Assembly (NCBI GenBank): GCA_002026165.1
Contig: MWOS01000193.1
Coordinates: 144,001 to 206,119 of the forward strand
From: Prochlorococcus sp. HOT208_60m_813G15
GTDB lineage: Bacteria > Cyanobacteriota > Cyanobacteriia > PCC-6307 > Cyanobiaceae
Reading direction: 5' to 3'
DNA: 62,119 nt
The position numbers and the translations under genes were made by a program. Positions 34,929 to 44,231 of the stretch are shown here, piece by piece (the stretch's first letter is position 1; each line of letters opens with the position of its first letter). The notes under the pieces are model-generated. The model was not told the origin of the DNA and searched no databases. It saw nothing but the letters and a program-made list of their open reading frames with translations.

Positions 34929-36098
34929 TCAATATTTTTTTATTTCTCTAGCAAGTAAATCAATCTCAGCTTCTGTAGTCATTTGATGTACGCATGCTCT
35001 AAACCATTTTGGATCTTCTAAAACTCTAATCCAAATTTTCTTTTCTCCAAGTTTCTTTACAAATTTATCCTTATCTTTAATATTTTCGATATTAAAACTA
35101 ACAATCCCATTTAAATATTTTTTTTCTAAAACTAATTCAACACCCTTTGATTGATTTAATTCATCCCAAAGTTTTCCACTTAATTTTTTAATATTTTTGT
35201 TTTTTTCTTTTTCATGGCAGTCTTTATCTAAAAGATCTAAAGAATTCCGGAGCCCAGCGAGTAAAGGAATACAAGAGGTTGCTATTTCAAATTTCCTTGC
35301 ATCATCATGAAAAAGATTATCTGAAGGCTCATAAATGCCTTGTTCTTTTTTTAATGATTTCCAACCAATTATTGTTGGATCTGTTTCATGAATAAATCTA
35401 TCTGAGACATAAATGGCTCCAAGTCCTTCTGGTCCACATGCCCATTTATGAGAAGTTATTGAATATAAATCAGAATAAAAAACTTCTTTTTCAATATTTA
35501 TGTGCCCAAAGGTTTGAGCACCATCAACAAGTAAATAAGAATCTTCTCGATTATTTTTTAATTCGATAGAAATTTGTTTTAAAGGAATTTTATATCCAAA
35601 GTTCCATAAGATATGAGAAATAATAAGGATCTTAGTTTTACTATTTAGATTTTTCAAGACCTCTATAATTATATTTTCGTTGTTTAGATTTTTAATTTTT
35701 TGGATTGGCAAAATTTTGAATATTAATTTATTTCTTCTGCAAAATTCTCGACTTGCAGCCACTACTCCAGGATGTTCACAGTCACTTATTAACAACTCTT
35801 CTCCCTCTTCTACTTTTATTCCCCAAAAGGGCAAAATCATACCGGAAGAGATATTTTCGGTAAAAGCCACATTCTTTGAATTGACACCTAATTTTTGCGC
35901 AATGATTCTTTTTGTGGTCAATATTTCTTTGTAAATAAAAGGCCACATATCATTGGTAAATGGCCCTAAATCTTGGATAATTTCCCAAGTTTTAACTATT
36001 GCTTCTAGAGAAGATTTTGGTAACGGTCCTTGACCGCCATAGTTGAAATAATATTTATTTTTTAATGCGGGTATTTGATTTCTTAGATTATTTCTCAT
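34929..36098 (-). CDS. Class V aminotransferase / cysteine desulfurase-like
   Basis: 389 residues of the PLP fold-type I class V group. YYFNYGGQGPLP near the start, ENISSGMILPFWGI near 83, LLVDGAQTFGHI near 190 holding the PLP-binding Asp and Gln, and ITSHKWACGPEGLGAIYV near 213 with the PLP lysine. The mobile-loop cysteine needed in true cysteine desulfurases is not obvious, so it could be an aminotransferase, isopenicillin-epimerase-like enzyme or a lyase. It is followed by no gene on its strand. Confidence 0.82.
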   Translation of the reverse strand: MRNNLRNQIPALKNKYYFNYGGQGPLPKSSLEAIVKTWEIIQDLGPFTNDMWPFIYKEILTTKRIIAQKLGVNSKNVAFTENISSGMILPFWGIKVEEGEELLISDCEHPGVVAASREFCRRNKLIFKILPIQKIKNLNNENIIIEVLKNLNSKTKILIISHILWNFGYKIPLKQISIELKNNREDSYLLVDGAQTFGHINIEKEVFYSDLYSITSHKWACGPEGLGAIYVSDRFIHETDPTIIGWKSLKKEQGIYEPSDNLFHDDARKFEIATSCIPLLAGLRNSLDLLDKDCHEKEKNKNIKKLSGKLWDELNQSKGVELVLEKKYLNGIVSFNIENIKDKDKFVKKLGEKKIWIRVLEDPKWFRACVHQMTTEAEIDLLAREIKKY

Positions 36099-36135
36099 GG
36101 AAATTTATATTATATTTTAAACTCTTGAATTTTTT

Positions 36136-36930
36136 TTAAATATTGCCCACTAAAGTTACTGTTCTAAATTCAATATCCTCAATTACTTTCCAAGGTTCAG
36201 CACTCCTTTCTGCAAATTTTAAATTTTTAAATCCTAGTTCTTTAAAATCACTTATAAACTCTGGCTCATACCATGCTCCACTAATACATCCTGTCCATAA
36301 ATCATGATCATTTTGCAATCTTAAAGGAACTTTTTTGTTAGAGACGATATCGCTAATTGCAATTCTTCCATTATCGTTTAAAACTCTTTTTATGTTATTT
36401 AGAAGGTTATTTCTAGATTCTGGACTTACCAAGTTTAAAACGCAATTACTTAAAATAATATCAACTGATTTATCTGCGATTAATGGATTTAAATCTTTAT
36501 CTAATTCATCAAGTTTTTCAATTGAACCTTCTAGAAATTCTGTATTGTTGAAACCTATATTTTTTGTAACTTCTACAGAGGCTGATCTTGATAAAGAAAG
36601 CATGTCAGGATTCTGATCAACTCCAATAACTTTCCCTTCTTTCCCAACAATTTGGGCACAAATGAAAGCATTTTTGCCGCTACCACTTCCAAGGTCTAAG
36701 ACTATATCATTTTTTTGAACATATTTTGTTGGATCACCACACCCATAGTCTCTTTCTAAAACCTCTTGTGGAATTGCTTCAAGTAAAATGGGATTAAACC
36801 CAACTGGTGTACAAAGACAACTTTCTTTTTCTTGTGCGGCTGAACCATATCTTTCTTGAATCGCATCTTTATGATCGAATTGATTAGGTTCTTTATTCGA
36901 TGTGTTTGTATTACAGCAACTTTCAGGCAT
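36136..36930 (-). CDS. arsM: Arsenite S-adenosylmethionine methyltransferase family (ArsM-like)
   Basis: 264 residues. The SAM motif VLDLGSGSGKNAFICAQIVG is near 92. Three cysteines stand where ArsM proteins bind As(III): DYGCGDPTKY near 75, LSNCVLNLVSPE near 160 and LWTGCISGAWYEPEF near 210. A Cys pair (SCC) is also at residues 4-6. The enzyme methylates arsenite to volatile or less toxic forms. It is monocistronic, downstream of a terminator. Confidence 0.87.
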   Translation of the reverse strand: MPESCCNTNTSNKEPNQFDHKDAIQERYGSAAQEKESCLCTPVGFNPILLEAIPQEVLERDYGCGDPTKYVQKNDIVLDLGSGSGKNAFICAQIVGKEGKVIGVDQNPDMLSLSRSASVEVTKNIGFNNTEFLEGSIEKLDELDKDLNPLIADKSVDIILSNCVLNLVSPESRNNLLNNIKRVLNDNGRIAISDIVSNKKVPLRLQNDHDLWTGCISGAWYEPEFISDFKELGFKNLKFAERSAEPWKVIEDIEFRTVTLVGNI

Positions 36931-36964
36931 ATTTTTTAAAGGACTCTTGATAATATAGCCAAAA

Positions 36965-36989
36965 AAAAGCCCCTGAAAAAGGGGCTTTT
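36965..36989 (-). terminator. Intrinsic terminator of the PirA-like gene
   Basis: AAAAGCCCC (36965-36973) and GGGGCTTTT (36981-36989) form a perfect 9-bp stem with a 7-nt loop. On the minus strand it is followed by more T residues. It lies 17 nt past the stop of the PirA-like gene and isolates it from arsM. Confidence 0.88.
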
Positions 36990-37005
36990 AATTTGTTTAA
37001 TTAAA

Positions 37006-37179
37006 TTATTTAGTGTAATTAACACCTCTATAATTTAATTCTGCTTTTTCATTACTTGAAGAAGCGTCATCCATTCTGTTGGTGTATACGTTTCTTCTGT
37101 AGGTAAGTTCAACAAGTTGCTTTTTAGCAGCTTCTTTGTTTTGAACGTAGTTTTTACCTCTGTAAGTTAAAGTAGTCAT
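37006..37179 (-). CDS. pirA: PirA-like small protein with DUF4278 motifs
   Basis: 57 residues from ATG 37179, giving MTTLTYRGKNYVQNKEA. The L-x-YRG-x-x-Y motif appears at both ends (LTYRGKNY, LNYRGVNY) with LTYRRNVY between: three DUF4278-type units. In Synechocystis PirA of this family binds PII and restrains arginine synthesis. An upstream ATG at 37215 overlaps the closing stem of the candidate riboswitch and would add MERGMAVLSHRN, which is not conserved-looking, so it is rejected. It has its own promoter, leader and terminator. The role is inferred from family and leader. Confidence 0.8.
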   Translation of the reverse strand: MTTLTYRGKNYVQNKEAAKKQLVELTYRRNVYTNRMDDASSSNEKAELNYRGVNYTK

Positions 37180-37199
37180 GTTTCGATGTGACAACACGG

Positions 37200-37255
37200 C
37201 CATCCCCCGTTCCATGGTATGACTCGAACTGCGCCCTCAAATGAGGGTGAACGAA
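37200..37255 (-). ncRNA. Candidate glutamine riboswitch (Downstream-peptide type)
   Basis: In the leader of the PirA-like gene, CGTTC (37253-37249) pairs with GAACG (37212-37208) to close a junction. A CCCTC/GAGGG hairpin (37247-37234) follows at once, then GCGCAGTTCGAGTCATACC, then the closing strand and a GGGGGATGG tail. The order CGUUCAC - hairpin - GCAGUUCG - GGAACGGGG agrees with what I recall of the cyanobacterial Downstream-peptide motif, a glutamine-binding aptamer found before short peptide genes. Covariance-model scoring was not possible here. Confidence 0.68.
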
Positions 37256-37277
37256 AAGTAGCGATTGCTACCAAATT

Positions 37278-37283
37278 ATTATA
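37278..37283 (-). promoter_or_regulatory. -10 box of the PirA-like gene
   Basis: A perfect TATAAT on the minus strand (37283 to 37278). Transcription would begin near 37271, about 18 nt before the riboswitch candidate, which fits a leader RNA of about 90 nt. No convincing -35 or NtcA box was found. Confidence 0.6.
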
Positions 37284-37433
37284 AGCGTATTTTTAACTGC
37301 ATGTCTAGCTTTTACAAATAGAAAGGAAGATTTAATGTTTTTTTAATTATTATCTTAGGTAAATTTTTTTATATATAGTCTCTAAAAAGGTTTATGTTTA
37401 TATTTGGTTTAATCTTCATGTAACTATTTATTT

Positions 37434-37691
37434 ATGACAGGTTTTTTATATTTCTTGGGAAATACTTTAAGGTGGCCAGTTTTAAAGCCAAAAGAATTTT
37501 TCTCACTACATGCTTATTTTTCAATTATTTATTTGATAACTTTTACTTTGAGTAAATATGATGTAAGCCAATCAAATTTAGTTTTTACTTTAGGAATTCT
37601 TGCACCTCTTTTAATCGCTATTGGTCAAGGACTTCCAATTGATTGCCTTGATATGGAATCATCTTTGTTGAAGGAATTAAAAACTAAATAA
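37434..37691 (+). CDS. Small membrane protein of unknown function (85 aa)
   Basis: Two hydrophobic segments, about residues 27-42 (AYFSIIYLITFTLS) and 50-65 (VFTLGILAPLLIAIGQ), with a WPVLKPKEFFSLHA segment before them and a charged tail. There are no catalytic motifs. It looks like a conserved picocyanobacterial inner or thylakoid membrane protein; I do not recognise the family. It is divergent from the PirA-like gene and converges with nfu, 20 nt apart. Confidence 0.7.
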   Translation: MTGFLYFLGNTLRWPVLKPKEFFSLHAYFSIIYLITFTLSKYDVSQSNLVFTLGILAPLLIAIGQGLPIDCLDMESSLLKELKTK

Positions 37692-37711
37692 TATATATTT
37701 CATTAAAATTT

Positions 37712-37957
37712 TTATAAAACCTGAACAACTTCGCTTATTTCAGGAATCATTTCTTTTAACTTTCTTTCAATACCCATTTTGAGAGTCATAGTGCTACTTG
37801 GGCAACTACCACATGCTCCTTGAAGTCTGACTTTGACAATTGGACCATCTATTTCTGCAATCTCTACATTACCTCCATCAGAAATTAAAAAAGGTCTTAG
37901 CTCATCAAGGACTTTTTCTACATTTTCGTTTGTCAGCGAGAGTGTTTCAGTACTCAT
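37712..37957 (-). CDS. nfu: NifU-like Fe-S scaffold protein (Nfu)
   Basis: 81 residues, the NifU C-terminal domain alone. [18 protein letters not shown] near residue 15 and [22 protein letters not shown] near 48 with the CxxC that holds the cluster between two subunits. It is the main Fe-S carrier in cyanobacteria, serving photosystem I among others. The divergent neighbour is mqo, 70 nt away. Confidence 0.93.
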   Translation of the reverse strand: MSTETLSLTNENVEKVLDELRPFLISDGGNVEIAEIDGPIVKVRLQGACGSCPSSTMTLKMGIERKLKEMIPEISEVVQVL

Positions 37958-38027
37958 AATTTTGAATTAACTTTATAATAAGCCTAGAAAGAAATCTGAT
38001 TAATTGCAAAAAAGATAATTTTCTGTT

Positions 38028-39524
38028 GTGCCTTCATCTAAAAATCCCACTAATGACAATAGCTACTTTGATGCAGTCTTAGTAGGAGCAGGGATAATGA
38101 GTAGTACTTTAGCCCTCCTAATTTCAGAAGTTTTACCAGATATAAAATTTCTTATTATAGAAAAATTAAATGCTCCAGGAAGTGAAAGTACTGGCGCTTT
38201 TAATAATGCAGGTACAGGACATGCGGCTAATTGCGAATTAAACTATACCCCTTTAGATGAAAAAGGAAATCTAAAAATAGATAAAGCACTCTCAATAAAT
38301 CGTTCTTTTGAAACATCCATGTCTTTATGGGCCTCATTGTATGAAGCAGGGAAAATTGATATTAAGAAGTTTCTAAAATTTATTCCTCATATTAGCTTTG
38401 TGTCTGGTCAGGATAATATTTCTTTTTTAAAAAAAAGATTTCAGAAAATGACCGAAAATCCTGAATTTATCGATATGGAATTTTCTACATCTTTTGATGA
38501 AATTTCATCATGGGCTCCTCTAATAACAAAAGATAGAAATCCATCTACTCAAATTGCTGCTACCAGAATAGGTAGAGGAACTGATATTAATTTTGAAGCT
38601 TTAACTAAAGAGTATTTGGCATTAGTTTCCTTAAAGAAAAATGTTGAAATTAAATACAAAACAGAATTAGTAGATTTAAAGAAAATTGATAAAAAACAAT
38701 GGGAACTAGAAATCAGTTCTGAAGGTAGAAAAACTTCAATCAGAACTGGCTACGTTTTTCTTGGTGCTGGTGGAAAAACAATTAATTATTTACAAAAATC
38801 AAAAATTCCAGAAGCAAAAAGTTATGGTGGATTTCCTGTTAGTGGGAAATGGCTTATTTGCGAGAAAAAAGATCTAACAGAAAAACATAACTCAAAAGTT
38901 TACGGTAAAGCTGATATTGGATCGCCACCAATGTCTGTGCCTCATTTAGACACCAGATGGATTGATAATAAAAAACTTCTTTTATATGGACCTTTTGCTG
39001 GATTTACAACGAAATTTCTAAAACAAAGTTCATACTTTGACTTATTTAGTTCAATTAAAAAGAATAATATTTTTTCTATGTTAGACGTTGGTTTCAAGAA
39101 CAAAGATTTAATTAATTACCTAATATCACAATCATTAAAGAACCATAACTCAAGAGTTGAGAATTTAAAGAATATGATGCCATCGGCTAATTCTTCTGAT
39201 TGGTATTTAAAGAATGCTGGTCAAAGAGTCCAAATAATTAAAAAAACTGAAGGTGGTGGTTCTTTGAAATTTGGAACTGAGATTGTGAATTCATCTGATG
39301 GATCATTATCTGCTTTGTTAGGAGCATCTCCCGGGGCAAGTACTGCGGTTTCAATTATGGTTGAGGTTCTAAAAAAATCTGTTTTATTTCTAAACGATAA
39401 GCATAATCTTCAGAAAAAAATAAATGACTTGATTTATCCAGAACTATCAGTCTCTGAAAATTACAGTACCTTCATGAAAGAAATTAAAAAAAGAAATAAT
39501 TCCATTTTTGGTTTCCATCCATAA
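38028..39524 (+). CDS. mqo: Malate:quinone oxidoreductase
   Basis: 498 residues from GTG. The FAD-binding start [18 protein letters not shown] is near 15, then [22 protein letters not shown] split around residue 58, [16 protein letters not shown] near 183, and the C-terminal [17 protein letters not shown] near 430. It is a peripheral membrane flavoprotein that oxidises malate and passes electrons to the quinone pool, replacing NAD-dependent malate dehydrogenase in many picocyanobacteria. Confidence 0.95.
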   Translation: MPSSKNPTNDNSYFDAVLVGAGIMSSTLALLISEVLPDIKFLIIEKLNAPGSESTGAFNNAGTGHAANCELNYTPLDEKGNLKIDKALSINRSFETSMSLWASLYEAGKIDIKKFLKFIPHISFVSGQDNISFLKKRFQKMTENPEFIDMEFSTSFDEISSWAPLITKDRNPSTQIAATRIGRGTDINFEALTKEYLALVSLKKNVEIKYKTELVDLKKIDKKQWELEISSEGRKTSIRTGYVFLGAGGKTINYLQKSKIPEAKSYGGFPVSGKWLICEKKDLTEKHNSKVYGKADIGSPPMSVPHLDTRWIDNKKLLLYGPFAGFTTKFLKQSSYFDLFSSIKKNNIFSMLDVGFKNKDLINYLISQSLKNHNSRVENLKNMMPSANSSDWYLKNAGQRVQIIKKTEGGGSLKFGTEIVNSSDGSLSALLGASPGASTAVSIMVEVLKKSVLFLNDKHNLQKKINDLIYPELSVSENYSTFMKEIKKRNNSIFGFHP

Positions 39525-39579
39525 TTCTAATTAGCTAATATTAATCAAGATGTAATAAGAGGAGAATTTTTCTTTCTAT

Positions 39580-41388
39580 ATGACAGATATATCGGTTTCA
39601 AAAATTAGAAATTTCTGCATAATCGCTCATATTGACCATGGTAAATCTACCCTTGCAGATAGGTTGCTTCAAGATACTGGTACTGTGCAGCAAAGGGATA
39701 TGCAAGAACAATTTTTAGACAGTATGGATCTTGAAAGAGAGAGAGGAATTACTATCAAGTTACAGGCCGCTAGGATGAAATATAAAGCTGACGATTCCCA
39801 AGAATATGTTTTGAACTTAATAGATACTCCAGGGCATGTTGATTTCTCTTATGAGGTTAGTAGATCTCTTCAAGCTTGTGAAGGAGCCTTACTTGTTGTT
39901 GATGCAAGTCAAGGAGTAGAAGCTCAAACCTTAGCTAATGTTTATCTTGCCTTAGAAAATAATCTTGAAATAATTCCTGTTTTAAATAAAGTTGATTTAC
40001 CAGGAGCTGATGCTGAAAAAATAAAACAAGAAATAGAGGAAATTATTGGACTTGATACATCTAATGCAATAAATTGTTCAGCAAAAACTGGAGTTGGTAT
40101 TAAAGATATTTTGGAAGCAATCGTAAAAAGAGTACCTCCTCCTCAAGATGAAATTAAATTACCTACAAAGGCACTGATTTTTGATTCTTATTATGATCCC
40201 TACAGGGGAGTTATTGTTTATTTCAGGGTGATATCTGGGTCTCTAAATAAGAGAGAAAAAATATTATTAATGGCAAGTAAGAAAAATTATGAACTAGATG
40301 AGATAGGAATTATGGCGCCTGATCAGCAGCAAGTTGATGAGTTACATGCAGGAGAAGTTGGTTATTTAGCTGCTTCTATAAAATCAGTTGCTGATGCGAG
40401 AGTGGGAGATACGATTACTCTTTTAAATTCACCTGCCAATGATCCTTTGCCTGGATATAAGACAGCAAATCCTATGGTTTTTTGTGGCTTATTCCCTACT
40501 GATGCTGATCAATTCCCAGATTTAAGAGTATCACTTGAAAAATTACAATTATCTGATGCAGCTTTAAAATATGAGCCCGAAACCAGTAGCGCAATGGGCT
40601 TCGGATTTAGGTGCGGATTCCTAGGACTTCTTCATATGGAGATTGTACAAGAAAGATTAGAAAGAGAATATGACTTGGATCTAATCGTAACGGCACCATC
40701 AGTTATTTATAAAGTTAATTTAAATCAGCAAGAACATATTTTTATTGATAATCCTTCTACAATTCCTGATCCACAACTTAGAGAATCAATAGAAGAGCCT
40801 TATGTGAAAATGGAAATTTATGCTCCCAATGAATTTAATGGAACATTAATGGGTTTATGTCAGGAAAGAAGGGGAGTATTTATAGATATGAAATACATAA
40901 CAACAGATCGAGTTACTTTGATTTATGAAATTCCATTAGCAGAAGTTGTTACAGATTTCTTTGATCAAATGAAAAGTAGAACCCAAGGTTATGCATCAAT
41001 GGAATATCATTTGATTGGCTATAGAAAAAATGAACTTGTTAGATTAGATGTTCTAATAAATTCAGAAAGAGCAGATCCATTAACTTCTATTGTTCATAAA
41101 GATAAGGCTTATGGAATTGGCAGAAGTTTGGTAGAGAAATTAAAAGAACTTATTCCAAAACAACAATTTAAAATACCTATTCAAGCATCAATCGGTAGCA
41201 GGATTATTGCAAGTGAAAGCATAAGTGCTTTGCGAAAAGATGTTTTATCTAAATGTTATGGAGGGGATATTTCCAGGAAAAAGAAACTTTTAAAGAAACA
41301 AGCCAAAGGTAAAAAGAGGATGAAGGCAATGGGTAAAGTTGAAGTCCCTCAAGAAGCTTTTATGGCAGTCTTGAAATTAAACCAGTAA
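39580..41388 (+). CDS. lepA: Elongation factor 4 (LepA)
   Basis: 602 residues. The GTPase domain has [41 protein letters not shown] and NKVDLPGA. The EF4-specific C-terminal domain ends with [22 protein letters not shown] and the lysine-rich [16 protein letters not shown] that contacts the peptidyl transferase centre. It back-translocates or otherwise tunes stalled ribosomes. AAGAGGAGAA upstream of the ATG is a strong ribosome site. Confidence 0.97.
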   Translation: MTDISVSKIRNFCIIAHIDHGKSTLADRLLQDTGTVQQRDMQEQFLDSMDLERERGITIKLQAARMKYKADDSQEYVLNLIDTPGHVDFSYEVSRSLQACEGALLVVDASQGVEAQTLANVYLALENNLEIIPVLNKVDLPGADAEKIKQEIEEIIGLDTSNAINCSAKTGVGIKDILEAIVKRVPPPQDEIKLPTKALIFDSYYDPYRGVIVYFRVISGSLNKREKILLMASKKNYELDEIGIMAPDQQQVDELHAGEVGYLAASIKSVADARVGDTITLLNSPANDPLPGYKTANPMVFCGLFPTDADQFPDLRVSLEKLQLSDAALKYEPETSSAMGFGFRCGFLGLLHMEIVQERLEREYDLDLIVTAPSVIYKVNLNQQEHIFIDNPSTIPDPQLRESIEEPYVKMEIYAPNEFNGTLMGLCQERRGVFIDMKYITTDRVTLIYEIPLAEVVTDFFDQMKSRTQGYASMEYHLIGYRKNELVRLDVLINSERADPLTSIVHKDKAYGIGRSLVEKLKELIPKQQFKIPIQASIGSRIIASESISALRKDVLSKCYGGDISRKKKLLKKQAKGKKRMKAMGKVEVPQEAFMAVLKLNQ

Positions 41389-41431
41389 TTTCTTTTAATT
41401 TAAAATTTATAGCTATTTATTTTTAAAAGAA

Positions 41432-42313
41432 TTGGGTATATTTCATTTATATCTTCAAAAAAAGATTTTGGATATTAACTCATTTAATCGTGTCGGCTCA
41501 AATATCAGAAAAGCTGGATTTTTAATTGTACTTTTTTATCTTCTTGTCGTTTTAATAATGAAATTTTTAGAGGCCAATAATTTTTTTGGCTATTCATTTT
41601 CAATGTTAAGCAATGATATCTTTGCCCCTCCTTCTCTTAATCATTTTTGTGGCACAGATAGATTAGGAAGGGATGTTTGCTTAAGAACTTTGCAAGGATC
41701 ATCATTAGCGATAGAAGTTGTATTCTTAGCTATTCTTTTTTCATTAAGTTTGGGTTTGCCATTGGGATTATTAAGTGGATATTTTGGTGGTTTTTTTGAT
41801 AAATGCTTATCACTAATAATGGATACTATTTTTTCAATACCTGTAATTTTGCTTTCAGTTGTTGTGGCTTTTGTATTGGGTAAGGGTATCCTTAACGCCG
41901 CTTTGGCTTTGTGTATTGTTTACTCTCCTCAATATTTTAGATTAATCAGAAATCAGACAATATTGGTTAAATCCGAAACTTATGTGGAGGCAGCTCAAGT
42001 TGCAGGAGCTGATGTTAAAAAAATTATTTTTAAATATATTCTCCCAAATGTAATAACGCCATTGCCTATTCTGCTTACCCTAAATGCTGCAGATGCTGTT
42101 TTGGTATTAGGAAGTTTGGGATTTTTAGGCCTTGGTGTTCCTGCAGATGTCCCAGAGTGGGGAAGTGATTTAAATCTGGCTCTTGCCGCTTTACCTACAG
42201 GTATCTGGTGGACGGCTTTGTTCCCAGGTTTGGCAATGTTTTTTTTAGTTTTAGGTATTTCTTTTATAGGAGAGGACCTTGAAGAAATTTTTGATAGTCA
42301 AAATTCTGAATAA
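41432..42313 (+). CDS. ABC transporter permease, OppC/DppC type
   Basis: 293 residues from a TTG start with about six membrane spans. An extended N-terminal span (AGFLIVLFYLLVVLIM) is followed by CGTDRLGRDVCLRTLQGS, a near-invariant OppC segment. The EAA loop YVEAAQVAGADVKKIIFKYI near 190 contacts the ATPase. This is one half of a dipeptide/oligopeptide or nickel-type permease pair; the partner permease, ATPase and binding protein are not in this window. It converges with trmH, 2 nt apart. Confidence 0.9.
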   Translation: MGIFHLYLQKKILDINSFNRVGSNIRKAGFLIVLFYLLVVLIMKFLEANNFFGYSFSMLSNDIFAPPSLNHFCGTDRLGRDVCLRTLQGSSLAIEVVFLAILFSLSLGLPLGLLSGYFGGFFDKCLSLIMDTIFSIPVILLSVVVAFVLGKGILNAALALCIVYSPQYFRLIRNQTILVKSETYVEAAQVAGADVKKIIFKYILPNVITPLPILLTLNAADAVLVLGSLGFLGLGVPADVPEWGSDLNLALAALPTGIWWTALFPGLAMFFLVLGISFIGEDLEEIFDSQNSE

Positions 42314-42315
42314 AT

Positions 42316-42987
42316 TTAGTTATCTGTAATATGATCAAGTTCTCCTTGATCATTCAACTTTGGATATTCTTTAGCTGATTTTTTATACACCGCAGCTAAT
42401 TCTGGGTAACACCATTCAAAAAGTGTTTTTCGATATTCATCTATATTTAACCCTTCTCCATTAGCGGGCAATATACCTTTATTTTTTCTTTGGCGAATAG
42501 CTTCAAATAATAATATGGAAGCAGCAACTGAAACATTCAGAGATTGAACCATACCTCTCATAGGTATAAAAATTGATTGATCAACCTTTGATATAAGTTC
42601 ATTACTTAGTCCCCATTTTTCTGCACCTAAAACAAAACATGTATTTTGAGAATAATCAAAATTTCTATAATCTACTGATTCACTATTAAGAGTCGTTCCA
42701 TATAATTTAAAACCCTTATTCTTTAAATCAGATATTGCAGTGATAGTGTTTTCATGATTATTCAGTTTTACCCATTTTTGACTTCCTTGCGCAGTACTAT
42801 TAAAAGTTTTAACGGCATTCGTTTTGCTAATAAAATTTGCTTCGAAAACTCCTGCTGCATCACATGTCCTTAATATCGCAGATAAATTATGTGGTTTATT
42901 GACATCCTCAACTAAAACAGTCAAGTTTTTCATTCTGCAATCTAAAACACTTTTGATTCGTTCGAATCTTCTTGGCAAAATTGACAT
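42316..42987 (-). CDS. trmH: tRNA (Gm18) 2'-O-methyltransferase, SPOUT family
   Basis: 223 residues. VEDVNKPHNLSAILRTCDAAG near 27 (motif 1 with the catalytic Arg), CFVLGAEKWGLSNELI near 118 (motif 2) and MRGMVQSLNVSVAASILLFEAIRQR near 143 (motif 3) define a TrmH-class SpoU enzyme with a trefoil knot. The N-terminal FERIKSVLDCRMKNLTVL is typical of TrmH rather than rRNA methylases, so ribose methylation of tRNA G18 is likely. Confidence 0.9.
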   Translation of the reverse strand: MSILPRRFERIKSVLDCRMKNLTVLVEDVNKPHNLSAILRTCDAAGVFEANFISKTNAVKTFNSTAQGSQKWVKLNNHENTITAISDLKNKGFKLYGTTLNSESVDYRNFDYSQNTCFVLGAEKWGLSNELISKVDQSIFIPMRGMVQSLNVSVAASILLFEAIRQRKNKGILPANGEGLNIDEYRKTLFEWCYPELAAVYKKSAKEYPKLNDQGELDHITDN

Positions 42988-43083
42988 TTATAATTTTTTC
43001 ACACTTTTAAATTATATTCAAAAAATATTGATTACCTATTAAATCTCTTGGTTTATAATATTTTGGTAGTTTGAATTAACTCA

Positions 43084-43287
43084 ATGGCATACATAGAATG
43101 GGACTATACAGTAATAACAAGTATGGTAGAAAAACAAGGGTGGGATTTACCCGATCGTGAATCGGAAGAATGGAATAAATTTAACGATGAATTAGGAGAA
43201 AAAATGAGAGGTGTTGGACTTATTTTTGAAAAATATTGTAAATTTACTCCTGACGTAGGAGAAGGAGTTCATCTTCTAGATGACTGA
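43084..43287 (+). CDS. Small hypothetical protein (67 aa)
   Basis: Acidic, soluble, rich in Trp (MAYIEWDYTVITSMVEKQGWD, then EEWNKFNDELGEKMRG). No membrane span or metal motif. The regular composition and an isolated position with its own leader suggest a genuine small picocyanobacterial gene. I do not recognise the family. Confidence 0.65.
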   Translation: MAYIEWDYTVITSMVEKQGWDLPDRESEEWNKFNDELGEKMRGVGLIFEKYCKFTPDVGEGVHLLDD

Positions 43288-43304
43288 TCATGAATAGTTT
43301 TAAA

Positions 43305-43330
43305 CCATTGATGTATCCCTTAATCAATGG
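43305..43330 (+). terminator. Hairpin downstream of the 67-aa gene
   Basis: CCATTGA (43305-43311) pairs exactly with TCAATGG (43324-43330), with a 12-nt loop, 18 nt after the stop at 43287. The following CTTATTAATTTATAAG is AT-rich but not a T run, so terminator function is only probable. Confidence 0.4.
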
Positions 43331-43464
43331 CTTATTAATTTATAAGATAATGTAATTTCACTAAATTAGAACTGGCAATTATTAAGGCTTTATAAAGCTT
43401 GTACTCAAAAAAAAATTTTTAATTCCACAAAAAAGTTATTTAATTTCTATATTTGAATAAAAAT

Positions 43465-43857
43465 ATGAAAAATAAATTAACTTTTTTATTCGATGGTGGT
43501 TGTCCACTTTGCTTGAGAGAAACAAATTTTCTAAAAAAAAGAGATATCTTAAATCAAATTGTATTTATAGATATTAATAGTAAGGATTATGATCAAAGTC
43601 TTTTTAATGACATCTCATATTCAGAAGCCATGTCAAATCTTCATGGGATTATTGAAAATGGAGAAATTATAAGGGGACTAGATGTACTTGCATATTCTTA
43701 TGAATTAGTTGGTTTAGGTTGGGTTTATTATCCCTTGAAGATTAAGCTTTTATCTCCATTATTGAGATTGGTTTACAGATATTGGGCAAAATATAGACTT
43801 CAAATTACAGGTAGATCCGATATTGAAAAACTTTGTACCTCACAATGTGAACAATAA
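43465..43857 (+). CDS. DCC-family (DUF393) thiol-disulfide oxidoreductase-like protein
   Basis: 130 residues from ATG 43465; a TTG 12 nt upstream is possible. LTFLFDGGCPLCLRETNFLKKR contains the D-GGCPLC motif that names the family (CxxC), a thioredoxin-like fold. Also typical are MHGII-type segment SNLHGIIENGEIIRGLDVLA and the C-terminal YRYWAKYRLQITGR. Its redox partner is unknown. It starts a tight cluster with a TIGR03643-like gene, a DUF2256 gene and a photolyase. Confidence 0.88.
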   Translation: MKNKLTFLFDGGCPLCLRETNFLKKRDILNQIVFIDINSKDYDQSLFNDISYSEAMSNLHGIIENGEIIRGLDVLAYSYELVGLGWVYYPLKIKLLSPLLRLVYRYWAKYRLQITGRSDIEKLCTSQCEQ

Positions 43858-43859
43858 AT

Positions 43860-44096
43860 ATGGAAAGTATCGATATAGACAGAATAATAGAAATGTGTTG
43901 GGAAGATAGAACACCCTTTGAAGCTATCGAGTACCAATTTGGTTTAAAAGAGGAAGATGCGATAAAAATTATGCGTCAAAATCTTAAACCCAAATCTTTC
44001 AAAGTCTGGAGAAAGAGAGTTTCGGGAAGAAATACAAAACATATGGCCCTTAAAGATTCAACTAGATTTAAATCTACTCATAAAAGAAAATTATAA
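43860..44096 (+). CDS. TIGR03643-like small protein
   Basis: 78 residues. IDRIIEMCWEDRTPFEAIEYQFGL, broken over residues 5-28, then EEDAIKIMRQNLKPKSFKVWRKRVSGRNTKH: the pattern matches the TIGR03643 family as I recall it, a small helix-turn-helix-like basic protein. The family has no experimentally assigned function but often occurs beside cryptochrome/photolyase-like genes. It starts 2 nt after the DCC gene. Confidence 0.85.
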   Translation: MESIDIDRIIEMCWEDRTPFEAIEYQFGLKEEDAIKIMRQNLKPKSFKVWRKRVSGRNTKHMALKDSTRFKSTHKRKL

Positions 44097-44099
44097 ATT

Positions 44100-44231
44100 T
44101 TGAAAAATCTTTCTACTAAAACTTGTCCTGTTTGCAATAGGCCGTTTGAGTGGCGTAAAAAATGGAAAAACTGTTGGGATGATGTTATCTACTGTTCAAA
44201 AAGATGCAGTAACAGGAAGTCGCAAAGATGA
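44100..44231 (+). CDS. DUF2256 zinc-ribbon peptide
   Basis: 43 residues from TTG 44100. [16 protein letters not shown] is followed by [12 protein letters not shown]: four cysteines as two CxxC-type pairs with the conserved WRKKW, the DUF2256 pattern. It very likely binds one zinc. Its stop TGA overlaps the photolyase ATG (ATGA), so translation is coupled. Function unknown; a partner role for the photolyase is suggested only by the coupling. Confidence 0.88.
   Translation: MKNLSTKTCPVCNRPFEWRKKWKNCWDDVIYCSKRCSNRKSQR

Noticed and set aside
37180-37215. Upstream ATG extending the PirA-like protein by 12 residues
   Set aside because: The ATG is the closing strand of the riboswitch candidate, and the conserved-looking protein begins at MTTLTYRG.
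37284-37300. Possible NtcA box upstream of the PirA-like gene
   Set aside because: The sequence has GTA-N8-TGC rather than GTA-N8-TAC and lies only about 3 nt from the -10 box, the wrong spacing for NtcA activation.
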